From the NCBI GenBank assembly GCA_026396015.1, contig JAPLXP010000011.1:1-64000 (forward strand): a stretch of DNA of 64,000 nt. The letters are read 5' to 3'. Below the pieces are notes generated by a model. It worked only from the letters and a program-made list of their open reading frames with translations. It made no database searches and was not told the origin of the DNA. The stretch is from Candidatus Nomurabacteria bacterium. Its GTDB lineage: Bacteria > Patescibacteria > Paceibacteria > UBA9973. Made by a program: the position numbers and the translations under genes. Shown piece after piece: positions 8,257 to 15,652 of the stretch. Every line of letters begins with the position of its first letter. Within the stretch, counting starts at the first letter, position 1.

Positions 8257-8278
8257 ATCAGGGGCTAATCCCCCTGAT
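8257..8278 (+). ncRNA. Hairpin between pseudoknot and tRNA-like domain
   Basis: ATCAGGGG (8257-8264) pairs perfectly with CCCCTGAT (8271-8278) around a 6-base loop. It directly joins the pseudoknot element to the tRNA-like fold and has no T run, so it is not a terminator. Confidence 0.6.
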
Positions 8279-8279
8279 A

Positions 8280-8406
8280 TAAGCCCGTGGCGGAATAAGT
8301 AGACGCTTATGGCACGCGTAGAAGTCGAAAGACTATACGTAAGACAACTACCTCGCAGGTCGAGAAAAAATGTTGTCATGTGAGGTGTAAATCCTCACCG
8401 GTCTTA
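8280..8406 (+). ncRNA. tRNA-Leu-like RNA with enlarged anticodon region
   Basis: TGGCGGAAT-AAG-TAGACGC (8288-8306) is nearly the D arm of bacterial tRNA-Leu. An acceptor-like stem joins 8281-8287 with 8399-8405 (one C-T mismatch). A T-arm-like hairpin GTGAGG/CCTCAC (8380-8385, 8393-8398) has the 7-base loop TGTAAAT. A variable-arm-like stem GACAAC/GTTGTC (8343-8348, 8372-8377) encloses a small hairpin. The anticodon position holds TTATG/CGTAA around a 26-base insert with an AGTC-GAAA-GACT hairpin instead of a 7-base loop. The G18G19 and TTC contacts are altered. This is not a normal tRNA gene; it may be a decoy, a processed RNA or a decayed tRNA. Confidence 0.55.
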
Positions 8407-8416
8407 TAAAAAAATA

Positions 8417-8450
8417 GAGAGACATCGATAGGGCTATCGGTGTTTCTCTC
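8417..8450 (+). terminator. Terminator-like hairpin before replication gene
   Basis: A stem of about 15 bp beginning GAGAGACATCGATAG, tight loop, ending in a pyrimidine-rich stretch TTTCTCTCTTCTTC. It closes the structured RNA block and lies 14 bases before the initiator ATG, so it may also attenuate that gene. Confidence 0.6.
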
Positions 8451-8463
8451 TTCTTCAATCAAC

Positions 8464-9030
8464 ATGGATGAACACAAAACACAGAATTTCATACCAAATA
8501 GTACACAGGTCCCAAATGTTGTTTTGGATCTAATTCTTCCGCGCATCCCTGAAGCAGAGTCGAGATGCCTACTATACATTTGCCGCCGAACATTCGGCTT
8601 CCACAGAGAGGCAGATCGTATAAGTTTTTCTCAATTCATAAATGGAATTAAAACGCGAGAAGGAAGGATCCTTGATCATGGGGCAGGTTTGGCTCGCGCT
8701 TCAGTCGCCAAAGGTCTCAAAAACCTTATGAACGCCGGAGCAATTATGGTACGAGGTACAGCTAAGGGAAACTACTACCAAATCAACCTGAATATGGATG
8801 TGGATAAAGTAGTTCAGCTAGTGAACCAGTTTTGTAGCTATACCAAAAGTAGTTCAGCTACTAGACCACTATCGGTTCAGCTACTGAACACACAAAACAA
8901 AGGAAAAAAAGAGAAATCTAGTATAGGTCACCCTGTGGATAACTTAGGAGAAATGACCAGAGAGCTCGCAAGGAAGATGTCCATGAATAATCCAAGCAAT
9001 TACTCAAGAAAATGGGAAAAATCACCTTAA
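8464..9030 (+). CDS. Phage replication initiator, lambda O N-terminal type
   Basis: A 188-residue protein. QVPNVVLDLILPRI, LLYICRRTFGFHREADRISFSQFI and GLARASVAKGLKNLMNAGAIMV form the winged-helix DNA-binding domain of the phage replication protein O family. O proteins bind iterons at the origin and recruit the helicase. The start at 8464 is chosen because an upstream in-frame GTG at 8440 lies inside a terminator hairpin. The second half of the gene is itself the probable origin: three iterons and two DnaA-box sequences lie at 8799-8942. No helicase gene of the element is recognised, so the host one would be used. Confidence 0.82.
   Translation: MDEHKTQNFIPNSTQVPNVVLDLILPRIPEAESRCLLYICRRTFGFHREADRISFSQFINGIKTREGRILDHGAGLARASVAKGLKNLMNAGAIMVRGTAKGNYYQINLNMDVDKVVQLVNQFCSYTKSSSATRPLSVQLLNTQNKGKKEKSSIGHPVDNLGEMTRELARKMSMNNPSNYSRKWEKSP
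8799..8942 (+). other. Probable prophage replication origin inside the initiator gene
   Basis: Two exact TGTGGATAA sequences (complement of the DnaA box TTATCCACA) at 8799-8807 and 8934-8942 frame three iterons: GTTCAGCTAGTGAAC (8812-8826), GTTCAGCTACTAGAC (8852-8866) and GTTCAGCTACTGAAC (8875-8889). The first and third are dyads. The interval from 8886 to about 8922 is a purine-rich, A-rich stretch that could be the unwinding region. The layout of iterons inside the gene of the iteron-binding protein is that of phage lambda. Confidence 0.7.
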
Positions 9031-9064
9031 AAATGAGCAGGGAATAACGACATATACGACATAA

Positions 9065-9469
9065 ATGCAAAACCAAAAAAGAAGGGGATCTATTGATCCC
9101 AAGAAGATAAAAGAAATACTCAAACTCATAGGCATTTACAGGGATAGTCACATAGCACGAAAGTACGGCATCGATAGGACTACGGTGATTTATTACAGAG
9201 AACATCACCGGATAAAGAAAAAAGTTCCTGTCCTCCTACCGATCCCAGAGATACAGGCAGTCATTGATCAACAGCGCAGAGAAAGAGTACGAAGATTCAA
9301 ACAACCAAAGTTCATTGGAGACTATGAATCACAAATCAAAGCAGAGGAAGATCGAAAAGAAAAAAGGCAGATGAGTTGTCATCATACGGTCTGGATTAAA
9401 AGATGCAGTCTCTGCGGGGCGATATTAGAAAGTGATGCTCAAGTGAATGATCACTTTAAACACTTATGA
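9065..9469 (+). CDS. Helix-turn-helix protein with Cys/His tail
   Basis: A 134-residue protein. Residues about 14-45 (KEILKLIGIYRDSHIARKYGIDRTTVIYYREHHRI) form a clear helix-turn-helix of the type that reads DNA in small regulators. The tail has C-H-H, then CSLC and H-x-x-x-H (about 104-134), a likely zinc site. It could be an early regulator of the prophage or an anti-repressor. Its stop overlaps the start of the cytosine methyltransferase gene by 4 bases (ATGA), so translation is coupled. Confidence 0.6.
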   Translation: MQNQKRRGSIDPKKIKEILKLIGIYRDSHIARKYGIDRTTVIYYREHHRIKKKVPVLLPIPEIQAVIDQQRRERVRRFKQPKFIGDYESQIKAEEDRKEKRQMSCHHTVWIKRCSLCGAILESDAQVNDHFKHL

Positions 9470-10620
9470 AATATTTATCATTATTTAGTGGAATTGGAGG
9501 ATTTGAGTTAGGGATACAAAAAGCGTATGTGGAAGCAACTAACAGAAAGAAGAACAGAAGAAGCAAAGAGACTTCGAAGACTGGGAATAGTAAAAGACAC
9601 CAGAAATTTGAAAGTGCTGATGCAAAGAGAAGACAGTCTAGCGAATACCATAACGGCATGCGCGGAAGACAAGAATCGTTTACTTGTGTGGGTTACTCAG
9701 AGATCGACAAGTACGCAATTGAAATCTACAAAAAACATTTCCCGACTCACAAAAATTATGGAGACATTATCAAAATTAAAGAAAAAGAACTCCCCGACTT
9801 TGACTTCCTATGCGGCGGTTTCCCTTGCCAAAGTTTTAGCATCGCGGGGAAAAGAAAGGGCTTTCACGACACTCGAGGTACGATGTTTTTCGAAATATGT
9901 CGCATCCTTAAACAAAAGCAACCACGTCTTCTACTTCTTGAAAACGTCAAAGGGTTACTATCTCACGACGAAGGGCGAACTTTCGCAACTATCATCCGCT
10001 CGCTTGATGAGCTGGGGTATAACGTGCAATGGCAAGTGCTTAACAGCAAGAATTTCGGAGTCCCACAGAATCGGGAAAGAGTGTTCATTGTTGGAAGTCT
10101 TAGAAAAGTATCCCGACCGGAAATATTTCCTTTCACCGAAAACAACAGCGAGGATATTGTCCTACCAACCATCACGACACGCGTTACCGCAGACTCGAAC
10201 GGAACTTATGTTGGTAAAAGATCGCCACGTCAAATCATAGGTGGAAGTCAGGGCAATAGAGTCTACGATCCGAAAGGAATATCAACCACACTTGCAAGCC
10301 AAGCCGGAGGGCTAGGAGCAAAGACAGGATTGTATGCAGTGGGTGGTTTACAAAAACATCAGGTCCCTAGAAAAGATGGCAACTCTCCAACACTAACTCA
10401 AGCGATGGGAAAAGGCGGAGGACAAACTCCGATCGTGTGGTCAAAGGATATTAAGATCCGTCGACTTACACCAAAGGAATGTGAACGACTGCAAGGATTT
10501 CCAGATAACTGGACTACGGGGGTAAGCGACACTCAACGCTACAAAACCCTAGGGAATGCAGTGACAGTAAATGTAGTGAGTGCGATAGCAAAAAGATTAT
10601 TAATTAAAAACAATAAATAA
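9466..10620 (+). CDS. DNA cytosine-5 methyltransferase (orphan)
   Basis: Converts cytosine to 5-methylcytosine in a specific DNA site using SAM. Motif I is LFSGIGGFELGIQ (residues 6-18), motif IV is GGFPCQSFS with the catalytic Cys, motif VI is LLENVKG, motif VIII is QNRERVF, and motifs IX-X are RRLTPKECERLQGFP and LGNAVTVNV. The target recognition domain lies between VIII and IX. Odd: about 50 residues of very basic, low-complexity sequence (about 21-70) sit between motif I and the next conserved strand. No matching restriction enzyme is beside it, so it probably protects phage DNA from host enzymes. Confidence 0.9.
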   Translation: MKYLSLFSGIGGFELGIQKAYVEATNRKKNRRSKETSKTGNSKRHQKFESADAKRRQSSEYHNGMRGRQESFTCVGYSEIDKYAIEIYKKHFPTHKNYGDIIKIKEKELPDFDFLCGGFPCQSFSIAGKRKGFHDTRGTMFFEICRILKQKQPRLLLLENVKGLLSHDEGRTFATIIRSLDELGYNVQWQVLNSKNFGVPQNRERVFIVGSLRKVSRPEIFPFTENNSEDIVLPTITTRVTADSNGTYVGKRSPRQIIGGSQGNRVYDPKGISTTLASQAGGLGAKTGLYAVGGLQKHQVPRKDGNSPTLTQAMGKGGGQTPIVWSKDIKIRRLTPKECERLQGFPDNWTTGVSDTQRYKTLGNAVTVNVVSAIAKRLLIKNNK

Positions 10621-10625
10621 AAAAT

Positions 10626-11594
10626 ATGAGAACAGCAGAATGTACAACACCAAATCACCCAGATAAGTTGTGTGACCGCATATCAGATGCGATCCTCGAT
10701 GCTTGTCTTGAGCAAGATCCAACAAGTCGAGTGGCGATTGAGACAATGGGCGGACATGGAGTTATTACTATAACCGGTGAGCTTACAACAAAGGCACAAA
10801 TTAGTGTGCGTGAAATTGCTCGTAAAATTGCAGGTCATAAATATGGCGTTCAATCAAACATCGTCATGCAAAGTCCTGAGATATCGCAAGGAGTAGACAA
10901 CGGAGGTGCAGGCGATCAAGGAATCATGGTCGGATACGCATGTCGAGACAATGAAGATATGATCCCGCAAGAACTTTATCTCGCACGATCACTCGCACAG
11001 TTTTTGTACGAGCGTTTTCCGTACGATGGAAAAACTCAAATCACTCTAGGCGAGCATGGAGTAATCACAACAGTAGTCGCAAGTTTTCAAAATACAAATC
11101 GTGAAGAATTAGAAGACGCAGTCATGCAATGGGGAATTATAAAAAGGGTGATACCAAAAAACAGAATATGGAAGATACTTGCTAATCCTGCCGGCGACTG
11201 GAACATTGGTGGCTTTGAAGCTGATACAGGACTCACTGGTCGCAAACTCATTGTCGACAATTACGGTCCATTAGTTCCGATCGGTGGCGGTGCATTCTCT
11301 GGAAAGGATGCCACAAAGGTCGATAGAAGTGCGGCATACATGGCGCGAAAAATTGCAGTGGATTACCTAAAAAAGAATAAGGGTGATTTTGTCTTCGTAC
11401 AGCTCGCATACGCAATAGGTATGACAGAGCCGGTGCAAGCAACTATTGTAGCTGACGGACATGCTGAACAGAATATCGTCGGTTATGATCTTACACCTAA
11501 AGGCATTATTGAATTTCTTGATTTACAAAAGCCTCAGTTTGAAAAGACGGCCGAGTGGGGACATTTTGGCAATGGATTCAAGTGGGACAATTAA
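10626..11594 (+). CDS. metK: Phage-encoded S-adenosylmethionine synthetase
   Basis: Makes SAM from methionine and ATP. It has the family signatures HPDK (residues 11-14), GHGVITITGE, GAGDQG (the ATP-binding motif) and GGGAFSGKDATKVDRSAAY near the C-terminal third, with metal and potassium ligands in the expected places. At 322 residues it is shorter than cellular MetK (about 380-400), with a trimmed N terminus and central part. It lies 5 bases after the C5 methyltransferase gene and shortly before the ParB-methyltransferase gene, so it most likely supplies SAM for methylation of phage DNA. A SAM synthetase in a prophage is unusual. Confidence 0.9.
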   Translation: MRTAECTTPNHPDKLCDRISDAILDACLEQDPTSRVAIETMGGHGVITITGELTTKAQISVREIARKIAGHKYGVQSNIVMQSPEISQGVDNGGAGDQGIMVGYACRDNEDMIPQELYLARSLAQFLYERFPYDGKTQITLGEHGVITTVVASFQNTNREELEDAVMQWGIIKRVIPKNRIWKILANPAGDWNIGGFEADTGLTGRKLIVDNYGPLVPIGGGAFSGKDATKVDRSAAYMARKIAVDYLKKNKGDFVFVQLAYAIGMTEPVQATIVADGHAEQNIVGYDLTPKGIIEFLDLQKPQFEKTAEWGHFGNGFKWDN

Positions 11595-11611
11595 TAAATA
11601 AACATATCACT

Positions 11612-11965
11612 ATGACATACAAGGAAAACGCAACCGAAGAAGTAAAAGAGAAAATCTGGCGTACACAGTTTGACCTAGATTTTCTTATCAGTGGAATCGC
11701 CGTTCTTGAAGATGAGCAAAAACCTATCTTCAAAGAAGCTGATGATGCACGCATCGTGTGGGAAGAAGCAGAAAAAAGCAACGACACGACGAAAGCGTTC
11801 CGTGACAAGAAAAAAGAATTGCATGCCGACTACCAGAAAAAGAGTTCGAGGAATGCAAACTACGATGCCACGCTGAGTGAAATGCGTGGACGAATAAAAA
11901 CTTATCAGGAATCGCTCAAGGGACTGAATCGCAAGATTGAATTCTTAGCAACCTATGAAAAATAA
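11612..11965 (+). CDS. Coiled-coil phage protein, unknown
   Basis: A 117-residue, highly charged helical protein with heptad-like stretches (about 30-115). No family recognised. The start at 11612 (MTYKENATEE) follows the TAATAAATAAA spacer seen before other early genes, while an in-frame ATG at 11555 lies inside metK and is less likely. Its end overlaps the next gene by 11 bases, so it belongs to the methylation operon. Confidence 0.55.
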   Translation: MTYKENATEEVKEKIWRTQFDLDFLISGIAVLEDEQKPIFKEADDARIVWEEAEKSNDTTKAFRDKKKELHADYQKKSSRNANYDATLSEMRGRIKTYQESLKGLNRKIEFLATYEK

Positions 11966-13292
11966 ATTGCAGATTGTAGAAGTACCAATAAATGATCTGA
12001 AGCCTGCTGATTACAATCCTAGAAAATGGGATCAGAAATCAATTGCAGAGCTAAAGGAAAGCATGACCCGATTCGGTATGGTCGATCCGATAGTGGTAAA
12101 TGGCGCACCAGAGCGACACAACATCGTGATCGGTGGACACTTTCGTATGCATATTGCAAAGGAGCTCGGTTATATCGAAGTGCCTGTCGTCTACATAGAT
12201 ATTCCCGAAGTGGAAAAAGAAAAGGAGTTGAATCTTCGTCTCAACAGAAATACTGGAGCATTTGATTACGATCTGCTCGTAGCCTTTGGCGAAACCATGC
12301 TCTTGGATGTTGGCTTTACCAGTAACGAAATGGACAAGATGTTCGGGCTTGGTGACGAGGATGAAGACGAATTCGACCCTGATGAGGCATTCGGGAGTAA
12401 AAGCGAGCCTGACGCGAAAGTAGGCGACGTGTACGCCCTCGGTAGGCACCGGCTCATGTGCGGAGATGCAACTAAGGCTGAAGATGTAGCAAAACTGATG
12501 GAAGGAGCAAAGGCTGACCTTGTTTTCACCGATCCGCCATACAACGTGGACTATGAGGGTGGTGGAAGCTACGCAGACAATGGAAAACCAAAACGTGAGA
12601 AGATCGAGAACGATAAAATGAGTGCTGAAGACTTTCGTGACTTCTTGAGTGATGCAATTAAAAATATGCTAGACCATTGCAACGGTGTGTTTTATATCTG
12701 CATGTCGAGCAAGGAGCTTTCAAGTCTGAAAGATGTCTTCGAACAGAATGGTGGCCACTGGCAAGCATTTATCATCTGGGTAAAAAACACATTCACACTC
12801 TCCCGCTCCGATTGGCAAAATCAGTACGAACCTATTCTCTACGGATGGAATGGGAATAAAATAAACCACTACTTTGTCGGGTTTAGAGATGAGGGCAATG
12901 TATGGGAAAACTTAGAAACACTCAAGCCACAATTCGATGGAGAAAAAACGACAATCAAAATAGGGGATCAGCACTTGGAAATTTATGGGCGAATAGAAGG
13001 GCGTGTTTGTAGAAAAAAAGATTGCGTAGATATTTGGCGTGAGAAAAAACCAAATAGATCAAAAGAACATCCGACTATGAAGCCGATCAAACTCGTAGTG
13101 AAAGCAATCAAAGCATCAAGTCAGCGTGACGAAACAATCCTTGATGTTTTTGGTGGATCAGGAAGCACTCTAATCGCTGCTGAAAAAACCGGACGCATCT
13201 GTCGCATGATGGAATATGAACCAAAGTATGTGGACGTAACCATCGCTCGATGGGAAAAAGAAACCGGAGAAAAGGCACAAAAAATCAATTAA
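11955..13292 (+). CDS. ParB-domain DNA methyltransferase (N6-adenine/N4-cytosine)
   Basis: A 445-residue two-part protein. Residues 1-115 are a ParB/sulfiredoxin-like domain (LKPADYNPRKWD, VIGGHFRMHIAKELG). Residues about 155-440 are an amino-methyltransferase with TDPPYNVDYEG (motif IV, about 191) before DVFGGSGSTLIAAEKTGR (motif I, about 396), the beta-class order. Many phages and integrative elements carry this fusion near the terminase; it may mark or protect phage DNA. It overlaps both neighbours and sits next to metK and terminase genes. No cognate nuclease is next to it. Confidence 0.88.
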   Translation: MKNKLQIVEVPINDLKPADYNPRKWDQKSIAELKESMTRFGMVDPIVVNGAPERHNIVIGGHFRMHIAKELGYIEVPVVYIDIPEVEKEKELNLRLNRNTGAFDYDLLVAFGETMLLDVGFTSNEMDKMFGLGDEDEDEFDPDEAFGSKSEPDAKVGDVYALGRHRLMCGDATKAEDVAKLMEGAKADLVFTDPPYNVDYEGGGSYADNGKPKREKIENDKMSAEDFRDFLSDAIKNMLDHCNGVFYICMSSKELSSLKDVFEQNGGHWQAFIIWVKNTFTLSRSDWQNQYEPILYGWNGNKINHYFVGFRDEGNVWENLETLKPQFDGEKTTIKIGDQHLEIYGRIEGRVCRKKDCVDIWREKKPNRSKEHPTMKPIKLVVKAIKASSQRDETILDVFGGSGSTLIAAEKTGRICRMMEYEPKYVDVTIARWEKETGEKAQKIN

Positions 13293-13834
13293 TGAGTAGA
13301 TACGGAAAGGAAAAACAAAAAGAACACATGGAGCTCGTCCGTCAGGCTCTGGTAGTAAAGCCGGGCGCGAGTATCTATGTGATCGAAGAAATGCTCAAAA
13401 AGGCTGATCGCCCGCTTCACCTGCACTATATTCTCAAGATAAGAAATAAAATAGAATCTGAACGTAAAGTTCGATTTGATCGTAGAAAAGTACAATCACG
13501 TCTCGCTGAGATGCAGGACAAGATGGAACAGGTGCAAGAGAAAATGTGGAAGATACTTCTTGACTCGCGATCAGATGACAATGCAAAGGTTCGCGCGGGT
13601 GTAGCAATCATGGATATGGAGCGCAAGTTCTTTGACCATCAAATGGATGCCGGAATCTTCGAAAGAAAGCTCGGCGAATTTGAAGTACGTCACAACCTAA
13701 CTGTAGATGAAGATACCAAAAGAAAAATAATTGCAGCCATGCAAAACTATGGAATCATAAAAGTCGAAGCAAAAACGATTGATGCAAAACAAATATATGA
13801 CGTCCCACACAGTGGAGGAACAGCAGATCAGTAA
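13292..13834 (+). CDS. Probable terminase small subunit
   Basis: A 180-residue charged helical protein. The call rests on position, immediately before and overlapping the large terminase gene by 38 bases, plus size and an N-terminal DNA-binding-like part (PGASIYVIEEMLKKADRPLHLHYILKI style winged helix) followed by a coiled coil (about 60-90). Small subunits bind the packaging site. Its start codon shares a base with the stop of the methyltransferase gene (TAATG). No signature confirms it. Confidence 0.55.
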   Translation: MSRYGKEKQKEHMELVRQALVVKPGASIYVIEEMLKKADRPLHLHYILKIRNKIESERKVRFDRRKVQSRLAEMQDKMEQVQEKMWKILLDSRSDDNAKVRAGVAIMDMERKFFDHQMDAGIFERKLGEFEVRHNLTVDEDTKRKIIAAMQNYGIIKVEAKTIDAKQIYDVPHSGGTADQ

Positions 13835-15227
13835 TATACTCGACAGTTCTGATGCTCGTCGTGAGATGGCACAGTCGCTTCTTGGTTTCTGTACAGTATT
13901 TTTACCACATTATCTAACCAAAGAGCCTGCAGATTTTCACCGGGAGCTATTATCATTGCTTGAAAATTGGAGCGAACGCTTTCTAGCAATTGAAGGCTTC
14001 CGTGGAAGTGCTAAAAGCTCGTATGCGGCTGTCGCGCTTGTTCTCTGGGCTGCTCTTGAAGGAAAAGAAAAGTTTATTATTCTTGTCAATGAAACTGACG
14101 ATGTGGTAAAGCTGACCATCGCCAACATCCGTGAGGAGCTAGAGCATAATGAATATATCAAAGCGGACTATGGTGAACAGATCAAGAAAAACTCAAAGCT
14201 AACATCATTCAATGAAAAGAATATTGTGCTATCAAACGGCTGTCGAATCCTTGGACGTTCGCGAGGGCAAAAGATTCGTGGTCTACGTCATAAAGAGTAT
14301 CGTCCGGGATTAGTAGTAATTGATGACGCTGAAGAAGTAGAAAAAGTTCAGAAAAAAGAATACCGTGACAAAACCGAAGCATGGATCAGAGGTATTGTTA
14401 TTCCTGCAATTGAAGAATCACGCGCACGCTTAATTGTCCTTGGAAATAAGCTGCATATGGATGCAATCATGGAGCGTTTGAGAAAACATCCAAGCTTCCA
14501 TTATGTTGCATATCCACTTTTTAGAGATGCCATAGAAGATTGGGAGCATTGCACATGGAAAGGAAAATATCCAACGCCACAGTCGCTCATTGAACAGCAA
14601 GAAAAAGTAGGACGCACAATGTGGCTCAGAGAGTACATGCTAAAGGTGGTCCCGCCGGAAGGACAGGTTATAAAAGAGGAATGGATAAAATACTACAAAA
14701 CACTTCCGCCTGCCGTAAATAAAATAGGAGTAGGTGTGGATCTTGCGATCAGTGAGAAAACAACTGCGGACTTTACCGCCATGACAACAGGTCTAGCAAC
14801 ATACATCGAGGGCATGCCAAGGATATTCATACTACCTGCACCAATAAACAAACATCTGACTCTACACGAAACAATACAGCAAATGCTTAGCTTGCGAGTA
14901 GCTCTCCGCATCTATTCAATCATCGCAACTTTTTTTATAGAAGATGTTGCGTATCAGAAAGCAGCAATACAAGAAGCGAGAAGAAAGATGCTGACAGTTT
15001 TAGAAATGAGAGCGGGGCAAGATAAGCGTGCGCGTCTAGAATCAGTCGCAGCCTTTATTCAAAATGGCACAATACTTTTTCCTGAAACTGGATGCGAAGA
15101 TTTACTGAGTCAGCTCCTGTACTTTGGAGTAGAAGAACATGACGACCTCGCAGACTCATTCGTGTATCTCGTTCTCGGTTTAGCAGAGAAAGGATTTCAA
15201 AAGTTTGAAGCAATAAAAATACTATGA
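13797..15227 (+). CDS. Terminase large subunit
   Basis: The packaging motor and nuclease that threads phage DNA into the prohead and cuts it. Walker A-like motif IEGFRGSAKSSYAA (about residue 65), Walker B LVVIDDAEEVE (about 172), and the RNase H-fold nuclease acids in GVDLAISEKTTADFTA (about 313), FIEDVAY and HDDLADSFVY (about 447). At 476 residues it is of usual size. I prefer the ATG at 13797, preceded by an AAATAT leader, over an in-frame ATG at 13782. It overlaps the next small gene by 4 bases. Confidence 0.92.
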   Translation: MTSHTVEEQQISNILDSSDARREMAQSLLGFCTVFLPHYLTKEPADFHRELLSLLENWSERFLAIEGFRGSAKSSYAAVALVLWAALEGKEKFIILVNETDDVVKLTIANIREELEHNEYIKADYGEQIKKNSKLTSFNEKNIVLSNGCRILGRSRGQKIRGLRHKEYRPGLVVIDDAEEVEKVQKKEYRDKTEAWIRGIVIPAIEESRARLIVLGNKLHMDAIMERLRKHPSFHYVAYPLFRDAIEDWEHCTWKGKYPTPQSLIEQQEKVGRTMWLREYMLKVVPPEGQVIKEEWIKYYKTLPPAVNKIGVGVDLAISEKTTADFTAMTTGLATYIEGMPRIFILPAPINKHLTLHETIQQMLSLRVALRIYSIIATFFIEDVAYQKAAIQEARRKMLTVLEMRAGQDKRARLESVAAFIQNGTILFPETGCEDLLSQLLYFGVEEHDDLADSFVYLVLGLAEKGFQKFEAIKIL

Positions 15228-15427
15228 TCCAAAAAACAAAAGTAATGCGTGAAGTGTCACCCGAATGGGATCGTTTAATTCAGCTCGCTGAACGTATTGG
15301 TACTGGGCATCTCAAACTTATTCTTAATGAAGGACGTCCAGTGCAGGTAGAGCTTGTAATTAAGAAAATACCGCTCGACAAAGGGGATGATTTTCGTACC
15401 AAATTCGGTACGATACCAATCGCATAA
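15224..15427 (+). CDS. DUF2292-like small protein
   Basis: A 67-residue protein beginning 4 bases inside the terminase stop (ATGA overlap). WDRLIQLAERIGTGHLKLILNEGRPVQVELVIKKI fits the simple strand-turn-strand pattern of DUF2292 (YezD-like) proteins, in which a glycine-bearing turn precedes a K/R end. Function unknown; small proteins of this kind often sit between terminase and portal genes in uncultured phages. Confidence 0.55.
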   Translation: MIQKTKVMREVSPEWDRLIQLAERIGTGHLKLILNEGRPVQVELVIKKIPLDKGDDFRTKFGTIPIA

Positions 15428-15652
15428 TTATCCACGCTTTACTAAAAAAATAAACCAAGATACGGTATTAATAGCACTGAAATCTCTGCAGTGCTTAAGG
15501 CAGCCTTATTTTTTACAATTTAGATGTAGGTCTTGTAGCGCAATACAGGGCTTCAAATGTGTTCTGATCAGCATAGACTCCGCGGAGTCTGACGGTCCCG
15601 CAAGGAATCGGCGAAGTCAGGACACTTTTGAGGTCCTGTTTTTTATTTATAT
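15428..15652 (+). promoter_or_regulatory. Structured leader with two terminator hairpins before head genes
   Basis: No convincing gene lies here. A hairpin GCACTG/CAGTGC (15474-15494) is followed by TAAGG-cag-CCTTA and six T (15496-15514), a terminator for the packaging genes. Next come a perfect 16-base palindrome AGACTCCGCGGAGTCT (15575-15590) and a second terminator, CAGGAC/GTCCTG with a T run (15618-15645), only 8-14 bases before the portal ATG. TCTGAC (15588-15593) can pair with GTCAGG (15616-15621) and would then block the second terminator, which is attenuator-like. Confidence 0.55.

Noticed and set aside
8280..8406. Normal tRNA-Leu gene
   Set aside because: The anticodon loop is replaced by a 26-base structured insert and the conserved D-loop and T-loop bases are changed.
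9527..10240. Long second frame inside the C5 methyltransferase gene
   Set aside because: It is a shadow of the methyltransferase; no promoter or start context, and the methyltransferase motifs are all in the other frame.
15428..15436. TTATCCACG as a second origin
   Set aside because: A single near-match to a DnaA box with no iterons around it.
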